The notes beneath the pieces were generated by a model. That model saw nothing but the letters and a program-made list of their open reading frames with translations, had not been told where the DNA came from and made no database searches. From Pseudoflavonifractor intestinihominis (lineage in GTDB: Bacteria; Bacillota; Clostridia; Oscillospirales; Oscillospiraceae), in the NCBI RefSeq assembly GCF_040096055.1, contig NZ_JBBMFK010000023.1, forward strand, positions 1-63,686: 63,686 nucleotides of DNA, in the 5' to 3' direction. Numbering within the stretch: position 1 is the stretch's first letter; every line of letters begins with the position of its first letter. A program made the translations under genes and the position numbers. Positions 51,229-59,412 of this stretch are shown here, piece by piece.

Positions 51229-51504
51229 ATGAGGGATATTTCAGCCCGTGAGTTGAAAGGACACAACATTCTTGCCGTGGAGCGTTTTCAGGACAACACC
51301 CGCCGAATGATCGAGTTTTCTGTCCTGCGTTCCTGTGCCTACGGCAGTCCCGGTGATGAAACGCGGCTGTTTCTTACGGAGGACGGCTATCAGGCTGCCC
51401 TCCTGAGCCAGCAGCATCGGGAAATCAAAATCAAGCGGTATGCCCGTGTGATTGAGGGACATATCCTCGATTTTAAGCCGGACAAGCGCCGCCGCCACTC
51501 ATAA
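51229..51504 (+). CDS. Hypothetical ICE protein
   Basis: A 91-residue soluble protein (MRDISARELKGHNILAVERFQDN…ILDFKPDKRRRHS) with a basic C-terminus. Start ATG 51229 after AAAGGAGCGCCT. I do not recognise a family with confidence. It lies between parB and the Rep-like gene in a spacing that suggests one operon. Confidence 0.6.
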   Translation: MRDISARELKGHNILAVERFQDNTRRMIEFSVLRSCAYGSPGDETRLFLTEDGYQAALLSQQHREIKIKRYARVIEGHILDFKPDKRRRHS

Positions 51505-51536
51505 ACAAATCATTACTGCGAAAGGAAAGGATTGAA

Positions 51537-51722
51537 ATGTGTACTGTAAAGGAAATCCGGGAAGCAATCCGGGAGGATTGCCATTCCCAGCATGATATGG
51601 AATCTATGGAGATTGACCGTGTTCTGCAAACTCTGCCATTCTCTCAGGGAAATGACCTGTTGGATAAACCGCCCATTCCCAAACGCCCCTACCGGCGCAG
51701 AAAAAGTGAACAAAACAGCTGA
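51537..51722 (+). CDS. Small hypothetical ICE protein
   Basis: A 61-residue protein (MCTVKEIREAIREDCHSQHD…KRPYRRRKSEQNS) with an acidic N-terminal half and a strongly basic tail. Ribosome site GAAAGGAAAGG. No family recognised. A TGTGGC-type hairpin with T run follows its stop (CCACAATTCTTTTTACAGGATTGTGG), possibly a terminator before the next gene. Confidence 0.55.
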   Translation: MCTVKEIREAIREDCHSQHDMESMEIDRVLQTLPFSQGNDLLDKPPIPKRPYRRRKSEQNS

Positions 51723-51791
51723 CTGCCACAATTCTTTTTACAGGATTGTGGCTTTTTTCATATCCTGAGAAATTTGGAAGGAGTGAGGTCA

Positions 51792-52670
51792 ATGGCCGTA
51801 TTTCGCATTGAACGAACCAGAGATTATACCGTAATGAGCAATCACCATTTACGCAACGGGAAACTGTCCCTGAAAGCCAAGGGGCTGCTTTCCATGATGC
51901 TGTCCTTACCGGAGGACTGGAACTATACCACCAGAGGGCTTGCCGCCATCTGCAAAGAGGGCGTGGACGCTATCGGCGGCGCGCTGCGGGAGCTGGAAAC
52001 TGCCGGGTACATTGTCCGTCATCAGCTACGAGATAGGCAGGGTCGGATCAGTGATACCGAGTATGTCATCTACGAACAGCCACAGCCGAAGAACCCGGAT
52101 ACGCCACAGCCGGATACGGCTTCACCAGATACGGGAAAACCGGATATGGACAAACCGGATACGGAAAAGCCCGCAGAATTAAATATAGAGAAATCAAATA
52201 CTCAAAAATCAATTACTCATGGATCAAGTACCGATTCCATTCCCTTCCGGGAGAAAACGGCGGCAAGACCGCCGGAACGGAAAGGAAGGGATGCGATGTC
52301 TGTCTCCGAGATAGAAAGTTATCGGGATTTGATTTTAGAGAACATCGAGTATGACTACCTGTGCAGGGAGTTTGCCACCTATCGGGAGGATTTGGACGAG
52401 ATCGTGGAGCTGATGGTGGAAACCGTCTGTGCCAGACGCAAAACCACCCGGATTGCAGGCAGCGACTTCCCCCATGAGGTGGTGCGCTCCCGTTTTTTGA
52501 AGCTGGACAGCGAACATATCCGGTTTGTCATGGACAGCTTGCAGAAAAACACCACCGAGGTCCGCAACATGAAGCAGTACCTGCTGACGGTGCTGTTTAA
52601 CGCACCCACCACCATCAGCAACCACTACACTTCACAGGTTAATCATGATATGAACGCAGGCGGCTGGTAA
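51792..52670 (+). CDS. Replication-initiator-like protein (RepA-type winged helix, DUF6017-like tail)
   Basis: A 292-residue protein. The N-terminal winged helix (MAVFRIERTRDYTVMSNHHL, LSLKAKGLLSMMLSLPEDWNYTTRGL) is of the replication initiator/DnaD-like type. A Pro/Asp-rich linker of repeated PDT units (about 105-140) leads to a C-terminal helical domain (IESYRDLILENIEYDYL…) similar to DUF6017. Tn1549-type ICEs encode it near parAB. It may start autonomous replication of the circular form. Start ATG 51792 after GGAAGGAGTGAGGTCA. Confidence 0.75.
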   Translation: MAVFRIERTRDYTVMSNHHLRNGKLSLKAKGLLSMMLSLPEDWNYTTRGLAAICKEGVDAIGGALRELETAGYIVRHQLRDRQGRISDTEYVIYEQPQPKNPDTPQPDTASPDTGKPDMDKPDTEKPAELNIEKSNTQKSITHGSSTDSIPFREKTAARPPERKGRDAMSVSEIESYRDLILENIEYDYLCREFATYREDLDEIVELMVETVCARRKTTRIAGSDFPHEVVRSRFLKLDSEHIRFVMDSLQKNTTEVRNMKQYLLTVLFNAPTTISNHYTSQVNHDMNAGGW

Positions 52671-52719
52671 GGCCGTCTTTTTTCATCCCACAACAACGAC
52701 TTTTACAGGAGGTTACGCT

Positions 52720-53466
52720 ATGAACCAGATGGAAATTTTCAAAAACCCGGAGTTTGGTTCTGTTCGGGTCATCGAAGAAAATGGCAAATACCTGTTCTGC
52801 GGTTTGGATGTTACTGCCGCACTCGGTTACAAAGATTCGGCTAAAGCACTGAAAGCGCACTGTACTTCCGATGGGTGGGCGTTTTACCCACTCATCGACA
52901 ACGTGGGCAGAACCCAGCAAACCCGGTTTATTTCGGAAGGAAATCTATACCGCTTGATCGTTCACAGCAAACTGCCCTCTGCGGAACGATTTGAACGCTG
53001 GGTGTTTGATGAGGTGCTGCCCTCTATCCGCAAGCACGGGGCCTACATCACCAGAGAAAAGCTGTGGGAGGTTGCCACTTCCCCGGAAGCCATGATGAAA
53101 CTCTGTTCCGACCTGCTGGCAGAACGGGAGGAAAATGCGGCGCTGCGGGAGGAAAACGCCATGCTGGAGGGCAAGGCAGCCTTTTATGACCTGTTCATTG
53201 ACCTCAAGCACAGCACCAATCTCCGTACCACCGCCAAGGAACTGGTTGTGCCGGAGCGCCGGTTTGTCCGCTTCCTGCTGGAACAGCGGTTTGTGTACCG
53301 CGCCCCGTCCGGGAATGTACTGCCTTATGCAAAGCCCGCCAATGATGGCCTGTTCACCGTCAAGGACTACTGCAACCACGGGCATACCGGCTCCTATACG
53401 CTGGTAACGCCCCAGGGCAAGCTGTATTTTGCCCAGCTGCGGGACAGCATCCTGCTGATGATATGA
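52720..53466 (+). CDS. Bro-N/ANT antirepressor
   Basis: A 248-residue protein with a Bro-N domain (FGSVRVIEENGKYLFCGLDVTAALGY…FISEGNLYRLIVHSKLPSAE) and a C-terminal KilA-C/ANT domain (AKELVVPERRFVRFLLEQRFVYRA). A coiled coil (EERENAALREENAMLEGKA-like) joins them. Phage-type antirepressors of this form inactivate repressors, so it may help switch the element to transfer. Ribosome site AGGAGG. Confidence 0.88.
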   Translation: MNQMEIFKNPEFGSVRVIEENGKYLFCGLDVTAALGYKDSAKALKAHCTSDGWAFYPLIDNVGRTQQTRFISEGNLYRLIVHSKLPSAERFERWVFDEVLPSIRKHGAYITREKLWEVATSPEAMMKLCSDLLAEREENAALREENAMLEGKAAFYDLFIDLKHSTNLRTTAKELVVPERRFVRFLLEQRFVYRAPSGNVLPYAKPANDGLFTVKDYCNHGHTGSYTLVTPQGKLYFAQLRDSILLMI

Positions 53467-53555
53467 TTACCCGGTATCTTTTGCGGCGGCTGGTGGTCCC
53501 GCCTTAGTAAAATGCACCACCCCTGCAAATTTTCACAGGAAGGAGGCGTTACCCC

Positions 53556-54056
53556 ATGCAGGAAGAAGTGGAAAACAGGACTTTGACGCTGGTAGTCAAC
53601 GGCACAAAGTTCACCGGGCGGCTGTTTAAGGCCGCCATTTGTAAATACCTTGCCCACTGCAAGGAAAAGAAGCTGCAAAAGCAGAGAAGCCGGGACGCGC
53701 CTGTGAAGCCCCAGGGTAAGCAGACGGTCAAGCAGCTCATTGGTCAGAACCAAGGCGTTTCCAATATCGAAATCACCGATCCTTCCATCAAGGAATTTGA
53801 AAAGATTGCCCGGAAATACGGTGTGGATTATGCGGTAAAAAAAGACCGCAGTACCTCCCCGCCCAAGTACCTGATCTTTTTCAAGGCACGGGATGCGGAT
53901 GCGCTGACCGCCGCTTTTACCGAGTACACCGGCAAAAAAGTGAAAAAAGCAGAGAAAACAGAACGTCCGTCTGTGCTGGCAAAGCTGAATCAGTTCAAAG
54001 AGCTGGTCAAAAATGCCGTGGTGGACCGCACCAGGCGAAAGGAGCTGGAACGATGA
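53556..54056 (+). CDS. PcfB-family conjugation protein
   Basis: A 166-residue protein with PcfB/DUF3801 features: an N-terminal region with NGTKFTGRLFKAAICKYL, a GKQTVKQLIGQNQGVSNIEI segment and a C-terminal basic tail. In pCF10 PcfB is an accessory that helps recruit the relaxosome to the coupling protein. It overlaps the coupling-protein gene by four bases (ATGA), consistent with a shared role. Confidence 0.85.
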   Translation: MQEEVENRTLTLVVNGTKFTGRLFKAAICKYLAHCKEKKLQKQRSRDAPVKPQGKQTVKQLIGQNQGVSNIEITDPSIKEFEKIARKYGVDYAVKKDRSTSPPKYLIFFKARDADALTAAFTEYTGKKVKKAEKTERPSVLAKLNQFKELVKNAVVDRTRRKELER

Positions 54057-55930
54057 AAAAGCAGCTTGACATCAAAAAGCTCCTGATTTTGAACCTGCCC
54101 TATATCCTGATGGGCTTGTTTGCCACCAACTTCGGGGAAGCATGGCGGATGGCGCAGGGCGCGGACGCTTCTCAAAAGGCGCTCTCCCTGATTTCTGTCT
54201 TGCCGGTGGCGCTGGCAAGCTGGTGGCCCAGCCTGCACCCGTTGGACCTGTTGGTGGGAATCTGCTGCGGTGGTGGTCTGCGGCTGGCGGTATATCTGAA
54301 AAGCAAAAATGCGAAGAAATACCGCCACGGCATGGAGTATGGTTCCGCCCGCTGGGGAACACACGAGGACATCGCCCCTTATGTGGACCCGGTTTTCCAG
54401 AACAATGTGATTCTGACGAAAACCGAGAGCCTGACCATGAACAGCCGCCCCAAGGACCCCAAGACGGCGCGAAATAAAAATGTGCTGGTGATCGGCGGCT
54501 CCGGTTCCGGTAAAACACGGTTTTGGCTGAAACCCAACCTGATGCAGATGCACAGCTCCTATGTGGTGACAGACCCCAAAGGTACGATTTTGGTGGAGTG
54601 CGGCAAGATGCTCCAGCGCGGTACGCCGAAAATGCGTCCCAAGCTGGGCAAGGACCATCAGCCAATAAGGGACCGGCATGGCAATCCGGTTTATGAGACC
54701 GTAAAGGACAAAAACGGCAAAGTGGTCTATGAGCCGTATCGAATTAAGGTTCTCAATACCATCAACTTCAAGAAGTCCATGCACTATAATCCTTTTGCCT
54801 ATCTGCACAGCGAAAAAGATATTTTGAAGCTGGTCACGACTTTAATAGCGAACACCAAGGGAGAAGGCAAAGCCGGGGACGATTTCTGGGTCAAGGCAGA
54901 AACGCTTTTGTACTGCGCCCTCATCGGATATATCCACTACGAGGCCCCGGTGGAAGAACAAAACTTTGCCACTCTCATCGAGTTCATCAACGCGATGGAA
55001 GTCCGGGAGGACGACGAGGAGTTCAAGAATCCGGTGGACCTGATGTTTGACGCACTGGAAGCGGAAAAGCCCAATCATTTTGCCGTCCGCCAATATAAAA
55101 AATACAAGCTGGCGGCTGGCAAAACTGCAAAATCAATCCTGATTTCCTGCGGTGCGCGCCTTGCCGTGTTCGATATTGCCGAGCTTCGGGAGGTCACTTC
55201 CTACGATGAGCTGGAGCTGGACACTCTGGGAGATCGGAAAACTGCCCTGTTCCTCATTATGAGCGATACGGACGATTCCTTTAACTTTCTGATTTCTATG
55301 TGCTACACCCAGCTGTTCAATCTGCTCTGCGAAAAAGCCGACGATGTGTACGGCGGGCGGCTGCCGGTCCATGTGCGCTGCCTTATCGACGAGTGCGCCA
55401 ACATCGGCCAGATTCCCAAACTGGAAAAGCTGGTGGCCACCATCCGAAGCCGTGAGATCTCCGCCTGTCTGGTCTTGCAGGCGCAAAGCCAGCTGAAAGC
55501 CATCTACAAGGACAACGCCGATACCATCATCGGCAATATGGATACCTCCATTTTCCTGGGCGGCAAGGAGCCGACTACCCTCAAGGAGTTGGCCGCCGTG
55601 CTGGGCAAGGAAACCATTGACACCTACAACACCGGAGAGAGCCGTGGGCGGGAAACTTCCCACTCGTTCAACTATCAAAAATTGGGGAAAGAGCTGATGA
55701 GCCAGGACGAACTTGCCGTTATGGACGGCGGCAAGTGCATCCTCCAGCTGCGCGGTGTGCGTCCTTTCCTTTCGGATAAGTACGACATCACCAAGCACCC
55801 CAATTTCAAATACACAGCCGACGCAAGCGACAAGAACACTTTTGACATTGAAGCGTTCCTGTCCACCCGGCTGAAACTCAAGCCCAATGAGGTCTGCGAC
55901 GTGTACGAAGTAGATACTCAGGGCGCTTAA
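54053..55930 (+). CDS. VirD4/TraG-type coupling protein
   Basis: A 625-residue protein. Two N-terminal hydrophobic segments (about residues 10-28 and 58-80) anchor it. Walker A is GGSGSGKTR near residue 148, and the Walker B-like segment is VRCLIDECANIGQIPKLE near 445. These are hallmarks of type IV coupling proteins that feed the relaxosome to the channel. Length is normal. It is the last intact gene before the interrupted maff2. Confidence 0.93.
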   Translation: MKKQLDIKKLLILNLPYILMGLFATNFGEAWRMAQGADASQKALSLISVLPVALASWWPSLHPLDLLVGICCGGGLRLAVYLKSKNAKKYRHGMEYGSARWGTHEDIAPYVDPVFQNNVILTKTESLTMNSRPKDPKTARNKNVLVIGGSGSGKTRFWLKPNLMQMHSSYVVTDPKGTILVECGKMLQRGTPKMRPKLGKDHQPIRDRHGNPVYETVKDKNGKVVYEPYRIKVLNTINFKKSMHYNPFAYLHSEKDILKLVTTLIANTKGEGKAGDDFWVKAETLLYCALIGYIHYEAPVEEQNFATLIEFINAMEVREDDEEFKNPVDLMFDALEAEKPNHFAVRQYKKYKLAAGKTAKSILISCGARLAVFDIAELREVTSYDELELDTLGDRKTALFLIMSDTDDSFNFLISMCYTQLFNLLCEKADDVYGGRLPVHVRCLIDECANIGQIPKLEKLVATIRSREISACLVLQAQSQLKAIYKDNADTIIGNMDTSIFLGGKEPTTLKELAAVLGKETIDTYNTGESRGRETSHSFNYQKLGKELMSQDELAVMDGGKCILQLRGVRPFLSDKYDITKHPNFKYTADASDKNTFDIEAFLSTRLKLKPNEVCDVYEVDTQGA

Positions 55931-56142
55931 ATCTGTTCCGCTATGAAAGGAGTGGTCTTATCTATTCGCCGCAACTGCCCTTTTGGGGCCATTGGCGTAC
56001 AAGGCGGACAATCACCAAAAAACAATGAAAAAAGGAGGACAGCCGGAATCACCCCCCGGAAACCGGGCGGCGGATTGTCCGGCTTTTGTATGCCTATGAA
56101 CGACTGAAACTTTATCAAAACGATTCCGGCTAACAATGATTT
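55931..56142. other. Region between virD4 and maff2
   Basis: A 212-base region with a terminator-like hairpin (56041-56087) and a strong AAAGGAGG at 56031-56038 that serves no clear start codon. A short frame ending …LYAYERLKLYQNDSG at 56133 looks protein-like but has no start codon; it may be the remnant of a small gene. Nothing else is supported. Confidence 0.5.
56041..56087 (+). terminator. Hairpin upstream of maff2
   Basis: AGCCGGA (041-047) pairs with TCCGGCT (078-084), with an inner CCCGG/CCGGG stem, followed by TTTTG. It would terminate or attenuate transcription leaving virD4. Confidence 0.55.
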
Positions 56143-56283
56143 ATGGAATTTTTCAATGAAGCGATCAATGTGTTGCAGACCCTCGTGATTGCCCTTGGTG
56201 CTGGTCTTGGCGTATGGGGCGTTATCAACCTGCTGGAAGGTTACGGAAACGACAACCCTGGTGCAAATGCTCATGTACGGTAA
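56143..56283 (+). pseudogene. maff2 5' half (Maff2-family ICE protein, N-terminus)
   Basis: The frame from ATG 56143 reads MEFFNEAINVLQTLVIALGA, then a membrane segment GLGVWGVINLLEGYGNDNPG, the well-conserved start of Maff2. It leaves the family after Ala41: foreign codons NAHVR and a stop follow because a mobilizable element begins at about 56268. The matching C-terminal half is at 80-175. If translated, the product would be a 46-residue fragment. Whether conjugation tolerates loss of Maff2 is unknown. Confidence 0.85.
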
Positions 56284-56285
56284 AG
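56270..56285 (+). repeat. Terminal inverted repeat, left end of maff2-inserted element
   Basis: CTCATGTACGGTAAAG; the inverted partner at 65-80 reads CTTATGTGCGATAAAG on the minus strand (13 of 16 identical). It begins three bases after the last maff2-derived base. Confidence 0.7.
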
Positions 56286-56376
56286 TAGCACTATAATATT
56301 ACAGACAACCGCCCTACTATTTCGTATAACGCAGGGATAGAAACAAGATTACATAAGCAATTTGTGAAATAGTACA

Positions 56377-56405
56377 TTGACACACATAGTAATGTCGGAT
56401 ATAAT
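56377..56405 (+). promoter_or_regulatory. Consensus sigma-A promoter of the PadR operon
   Basis: TTGACA (377-382), a 17-base spacer and TATAAT (400-405), a perfect consensus. Transcription would begin near 56411-56413, so the leader is only about 13 bases and starts with the ribosome site itself. This rules out the ATG at 56377, which overlaps the promoter. Confidence 0.85.
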
Positions 56406-56424
56406 GTGCATGGAGGTGAAGCAA

Positions 56425-56772
56425 ATGCCGGAGCAGAACATCAACAGCGATTTAATCCGTGGGCATATAGATACCATAATTCTTAAAATATTAAGAGATG
56501 GCGACAATTACGGCTACGAGATTATGAAAGCTGTATCCATGAACAGCAACAATGAATATGAATTGAAAGAGCCGTCTTTATATACAAGCCTAAAGCGTCT
56601 TGAGAAACAAGGCCATATTGTTAGCTATTGGGGCGACCAATCGCAAGGCGGGCGGCGAAAGTATTATCATATTACGGACAGCGGTAACGCCGCCTATGAA
56701 AAAGCACTTTCGGAATGGCTGCATGCAAAAAAAATTATTACTATGCTTCTGCAAGGAGGTAAGGACGAATGA
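56425..56772 (+). CDS. PadR-family transcriptional regulator
   Basis: A 115-residue winged-helix regulator (ILKILRDGDNYGYEIMKAV, EPSLYTSLKRLEKQGHIVSYW, RRKYYHITDSG), typical of PadR subfamily 2. The start at 56425 follows GGAGGTGAAGCAA. It overlaps the next gene by four bases. PadR proteins of this kind usually repress their own operon, here with two membrane proteins, in response to envelope-active compounds. Confidence 0.9.
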   Translation: MPEQNINSDLIRGHIDTIILKILRDGDNYGYEIMKAVSMNSNNEYELKEPSLYTSLKRLEKQGHIVSYWGDQSQGGRRKYYHITDSGNAAYEKALSEWLHAKKIITMLLQGGKDE

Positions 56773-57434
56773 TAGATTTACAAAAATATGTTGACGGCTT
56801 ATTCCGGCACCAGCGTTTAACGCCGGAGGTAAAAGACCTAAAGGAAGAAATATTGAGCAATATGATTGCAAAGCGGGACGATTTGATTGCACAGGGATTG
56901 AGTGCAGAAAAGGCAACCGAGAAAGCAAAGGAAAGTTTGTCAGCGATTGATTATCTGATAGACGGAAATCAGCTTACCGATGTTGGCAAATATCATTTGG
57001 AATGTATGCAAACACTATTGCTCAACTGTATTATTTTTTGGATTTTTTCCTTGCCGCTTCTCTTTACCCATTATGCGCTAACCAGTTATATCGGGCTTTT
57101 ATGTGTTATCATTTCTGGCTGCGCTTACATTCTGAGCAAAGATAAAAAAGAAAAAGTCATTGCTTTTCTATCGCTTTCAGCGAGTGAACACAGAAGAAAA
57201 GTCGCATGGACTATTTGGAGTGTATTTTTTCTTGTAGCTGTCGGAACGATGGCAGCGTTGACATTTGGAAGTGATATTTGGTTTGGCAGACCTCTGAATA
57301 TTACAGGCCCATATCAAATGGCAAATATTGCAGTACGGTTTTATCTGCCGCTATTGACCATTATCATTCCTATTACAATCAGCAGTTTTTCAAAAATACT
57401 GCTGAAATGCAGAAAGGGGCATGAAGATGAATAA
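56769..57434 (+). CDS. Permease-prefix/DUF1700-like membrane protein
   Basis: A 221-residue protein. The N-terminal helical domain (VDGLFRHQRLTPEVKDLKEEILSNMIAKRDDL) is the permease-prefix type seen in PadR-linked membrane proteins. Four hydrophobic segments follow (about 80-97, 101-117, 142-163, 190-212). It is coupled to padR. It is probably the PadR target or a co-sensor; the function is unknown. Confidence 0.75.
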   Translation: MIDLQKYVDGLFRHQRLTPEVKDLKEEILSNMIAKRDDLIAQGLSAEKATEKAKESLSAIDYLIDGNQLTDVGKYHLECMQTLLLNCIIFWIFSLPLLFTHYALTSYIGLLCVIISGCAYILSKDKKEKVIAFLSLSASEHRRKVAWTIWSVFFLVAVGTMAALTFGSDIWFGRPLNITGPYQMANIAVRFYLPLLTIIIPITISSFSKILLKCRKGHEDE

Positions 57435-57969
57435 GAAAAGTAAAATTATTATCGGACTTCTCGCTGTTGCAGTTGTTTTGTTCTGCGTAATCCAGTTTTG
57501 GATTATTCCCGCCAATCAAGCAAGACAAGAAGCTTACGCCCAAAATCAGACGGACGCTTTAACACATGACATTTCTGCGATTGAAGATTATAAAACTGCA
57601 TATTTGGGGGACGCGAACAATGTTAGAGACTTATTTGGAAATTTACCATTAAACAATATTCCAAGGCAGTTTGAAATCAATTCTGATGACTGTACTTTAA
57701 CAGTGAACTATCTTGATACTGTTTGGAACATCGGAGAGGATAAGGTACAAAGAGATTTAATCTATAATACCGTTGCGGCTATGGCGGCGATTGATAATTT
57801 GTCGGGAATAACCTATAACTTTTCCGGTGATAGCTATTCCTTTGAACGAACGCAAATTGAAGATATATTCGGCGCTCCCTTGTCAAATCTGCTTGAACAG
57901 GAGAAGTGGAGCAACGATGTACAAGACAAACTAAAGGATACGGATTTTGTTGAACAATTTTATAAATAG
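57427..57969 (+). CDS. DUF4825-like exported protein
   Basis: A 180-residue protein with an N-terminal signal anchor (MNKKSKIIIGLLAVAVVLFC) and an extracytoplasmic domain containing YKTAYLGDANNVRDLFGNLP and LDTVWNIGEDKVQRDLIYNT, matching DUF4825. ATG 57427 is chosen over ATG 57421 because of spacing from AAAGGGG. It overlaps the previous gene by eight bases. Role unknown; with padR and the membrane protein it forms a three-gene cargo operon. Confidence 0.75.
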   Translation: MNKKSKIIIGLLAVAVVLFCVIQFWIIPANQARQEAYAQNQTDALTHDISAIEDYKTAYLGDANNVRDLFGNLPLNNIPRQFEINSDDCTLTVNYLDTVWNIGEDKVQRDLIYNTVAAMAAIDNLSGITYNFSGDSYSFERTQIEDIFGAPLSNLLEQEKWSNDVQDKLKDTDFVEQFYK

Positions 57970-57977
57970 CAAAGCCA

Positions 57978-58110
57978 GCCGAGCCAGTCAACGGTCAAGA
58001 TGAACGGCGCATATGCGCCGCCGTTGACAGCCCCGCCCGCCTTTGCAGACAGGCAATCAAGGGGCGACAGCAAGGAGTGCTGCCGCCCCGCACTATTATG
58101 AGAGGGGGAA
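57978..58110 (+). other. Structured region before the third sigma-like gene
   Basis: Hairpins here are TCAACGG/CCGTTGA enclosing CGGCGCATATGCGCCG, and GGGGCG/CGCCCC enclosing CAGCA/TGCTG. They differ in sequence from the leaders at 26246 and 38048 but occupy the same position ahead of a sigma/HTH pair. They may include the terminator of the PadR operon. Confidence 0.5.
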
Positions 58111-58115
58111 TTTCC

Positions 58116-58538
58116 ATGACCGAAAATGAAGCCTACAAAGTGCATATCCAGTACACCTTTAACTCCTTTTGCAAGGTTGTCATTCGTCACGCCGCCATAG
58201 ATATAATTTTGAAGCTGCGCCGGAGGTGGGAACGGGAAGTTTCCCTTGACTATCTGATGAATGAGAAGTTTGTCCAGCTTGTCGAGCCAGAACAGCTTGA
58301 AGAATATCTTTTTACCGCCTGCGGCCAGACCGCCGTTCTGTACCATGCGGAACTTGCCGCCGCCCTTGCCCTTTTGCCGGAGCAGGCACAGGAAGAAATT
58401 TTCCGTTACTACTTCCTGCGCCAGCCGCAGCGGGTGATCGGCGTACATATCGGCCGGACGCGCAGCACAGCGGGGCGGCATATCCAGCTTGCCTTGAAGC
58501 TGCTGCGGCAGCTTATGGAGGGAAAACGCCATGAGTAA
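58116..58538 (+). CDS. Sigma-70-like factor of the mobilizable element
   Basis: A 140-residue protein with a C-terminal region 4-type HTH (LPEQAQEEIFRYYFLRQPQRVIGVHIGRTRSTAGRHIQLALK). It is a distant relative of 26694 and 38537. Ribosome site GAGAGGGGGAATTTCC before ATG 58116. It overlaps the next HTH gene by eight bases. Confidence 0.78.
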   Translation: MTENEAYKVHIQYTFNSFCKVVIRHAAIDIILKLRRRWEREVSLDYLMNEKFVQLVEPEQLEEYLFTACGQTAVLYHAELAAALALLPEQAQEEIFRYYFLRQPQRVIGVHIGRTRSTAGRHIQLALKLLRQLMEGKRHE

Positions 58539-58728
58539 ACTTCTCCCCTATGAAACAATCGTCAAAGCCCATGAGGGCGACCCGGACGCAATCGACACCG
58601 TTCTTTCCCATTACGCCGGATATATCCGCTACTGTTCCAAAGTACACGGGCAAGTCAACGCCGAGGTTGAGGAATATGTGAAGCAGAAGCTAATTGCCGC
58701 GCTGTTCAAGTTTCGCTTTGACCGATAA
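58531..58728 (+). CDS. Small HTH protein paired with sigma-like factor
   Basis: A 65-residue protein (MSKLLPYETIVKAHEGDPDAIDTVLSHYAGYIRYCS…) of the same family as 27125, 38973 and 17701. The SHYAGYIRY core corresponds to RYYDGYINKL there. Probably works with the sigma-like protein in controlling the element. Confidence 0.78.
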   Translation: MSKLLPYETIVKAHEGDPDAIDTVLSHYAGYIRYCSKVHGQVNAEVEEYVKQKLIAALFKFRFDR

Positions 58729-59412
58729 GCCTTAAAACTGAATATCCAGCCGTCCATCGGCGGCCAGCGAAAGCAGTAAGTCTGAAAAAGATTTGCTGCT
58801 TTTTTGTTGCCCGGCTCCGCTCCCGGCCATTTTGCCCTGGTCAGATTGTAGTAGTAAGTGAGAGGGTAATTTTTCTGCTCCGGCGTTTGGCATTTTTGAT
58901 TTTTGCCCGTAGTAAGAAGCAAAGAGAAAATTTCCCGTTTCGTTTGGCGAATTTCAAAACGCGATGGTGTGGGGAGTGAAAGGAAAAATTCTCTGCCCCG
59001 CCGGTTGCCAAAATCCTGTTGCCCGCATTACAGAAGCAAAAGAAATTTTGAGAAAATTTCCATCCAGCGGGTAGCTGGCGGCTTTTGAAATGTATCTTTA
59101 GCGGAAAGGAAAAAAGACCGCCCACAGCGGGCCGCAAGTCCTGTTCTGTCCGTTCTATGTACGAAAAAACCAGACTGGGGCAGTCTGCGGCAGTTACAGA
59201 GCAAGTTTCTACCACGGTGCCAAAATCCGCAATTCTGCGGTTTTGCCCCTCGCGGGAAACTTGTTGGGGAGTGCCTTCCCCAAACCCTGCTATGGCGGCT
59301 TGCGCCGCAAAAATATTTCCGTCCGGCAGGCCATTTTTTTGCGAGAACTGCCCCGGAAATACCTAACAGACCAGCCTATTTTTTGTGATAAGTGAAAGGA
59401 GGTTTACAGCCT
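58729..59412. other. 684-base non-coding region with oriT
   Basis: No supported gene. AGAAGCAAA with GAGAAAATTTCC occurs twice in direct orientation (58915-58935 and 59032-59061). Small hairpins follow (CCGCCC/GGGCCG near 59120, GACTGGGGCAGTC near 59171, GCGGTTTTGCC nearby). The oriT-like palindrome lies at 59261-59287 and the mobC ribosome site at the end. The layout (repeats, hairpins, palindrome, mobC) is that of a transfer origin region. Confidence 0.55.
59261..59287 (+). promoter_or_regulatory. oriT-like palindrome, copy C
   Basis: TTGTTGGGGAGTGCCTTCCC-CAAACCC. The arms TTGGGGA and TCCCCAA and the trailing ACCC match copies A and B of the ICE. It lies 126 bases upstream of mobC. Shared cores suggest that the ICE and mobilizable-element relaxases recognise related sites. 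Confidence 0.62.

Larger units (their letters stand above)
49323..56267. mobile_element. Tn1549-like ICE, maintenance and coupling arm
   Basis: A contiguous plus-strand set of parA, parB, two small genes, Rep-like, antirepressor, pcfB, virD4 and the maff2 5' half. This is the left part of the canonical Tn1549-type order. Its left edge is the broken recombinase pseudogene. Functions do not duplicate those of the transfer arm at 80-41711. Confidence 0.72.

Noticed and set aside
55942..56106. 54-codon frame between virD4 and maff2
   Set aside because: An ATG-started frame exists (MKGVVLSIRRNC…), but its start has no ribosome site and the frame runs through a terminator-like hairpin; not supported as a gene.
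59085..59366. 93-codon plus-strand frame in the oriT region
   Set aside because: It spans the oriT palindrome and hairpins, has no ribosome site and resembles no family; the region is better explained as a transfer origin.
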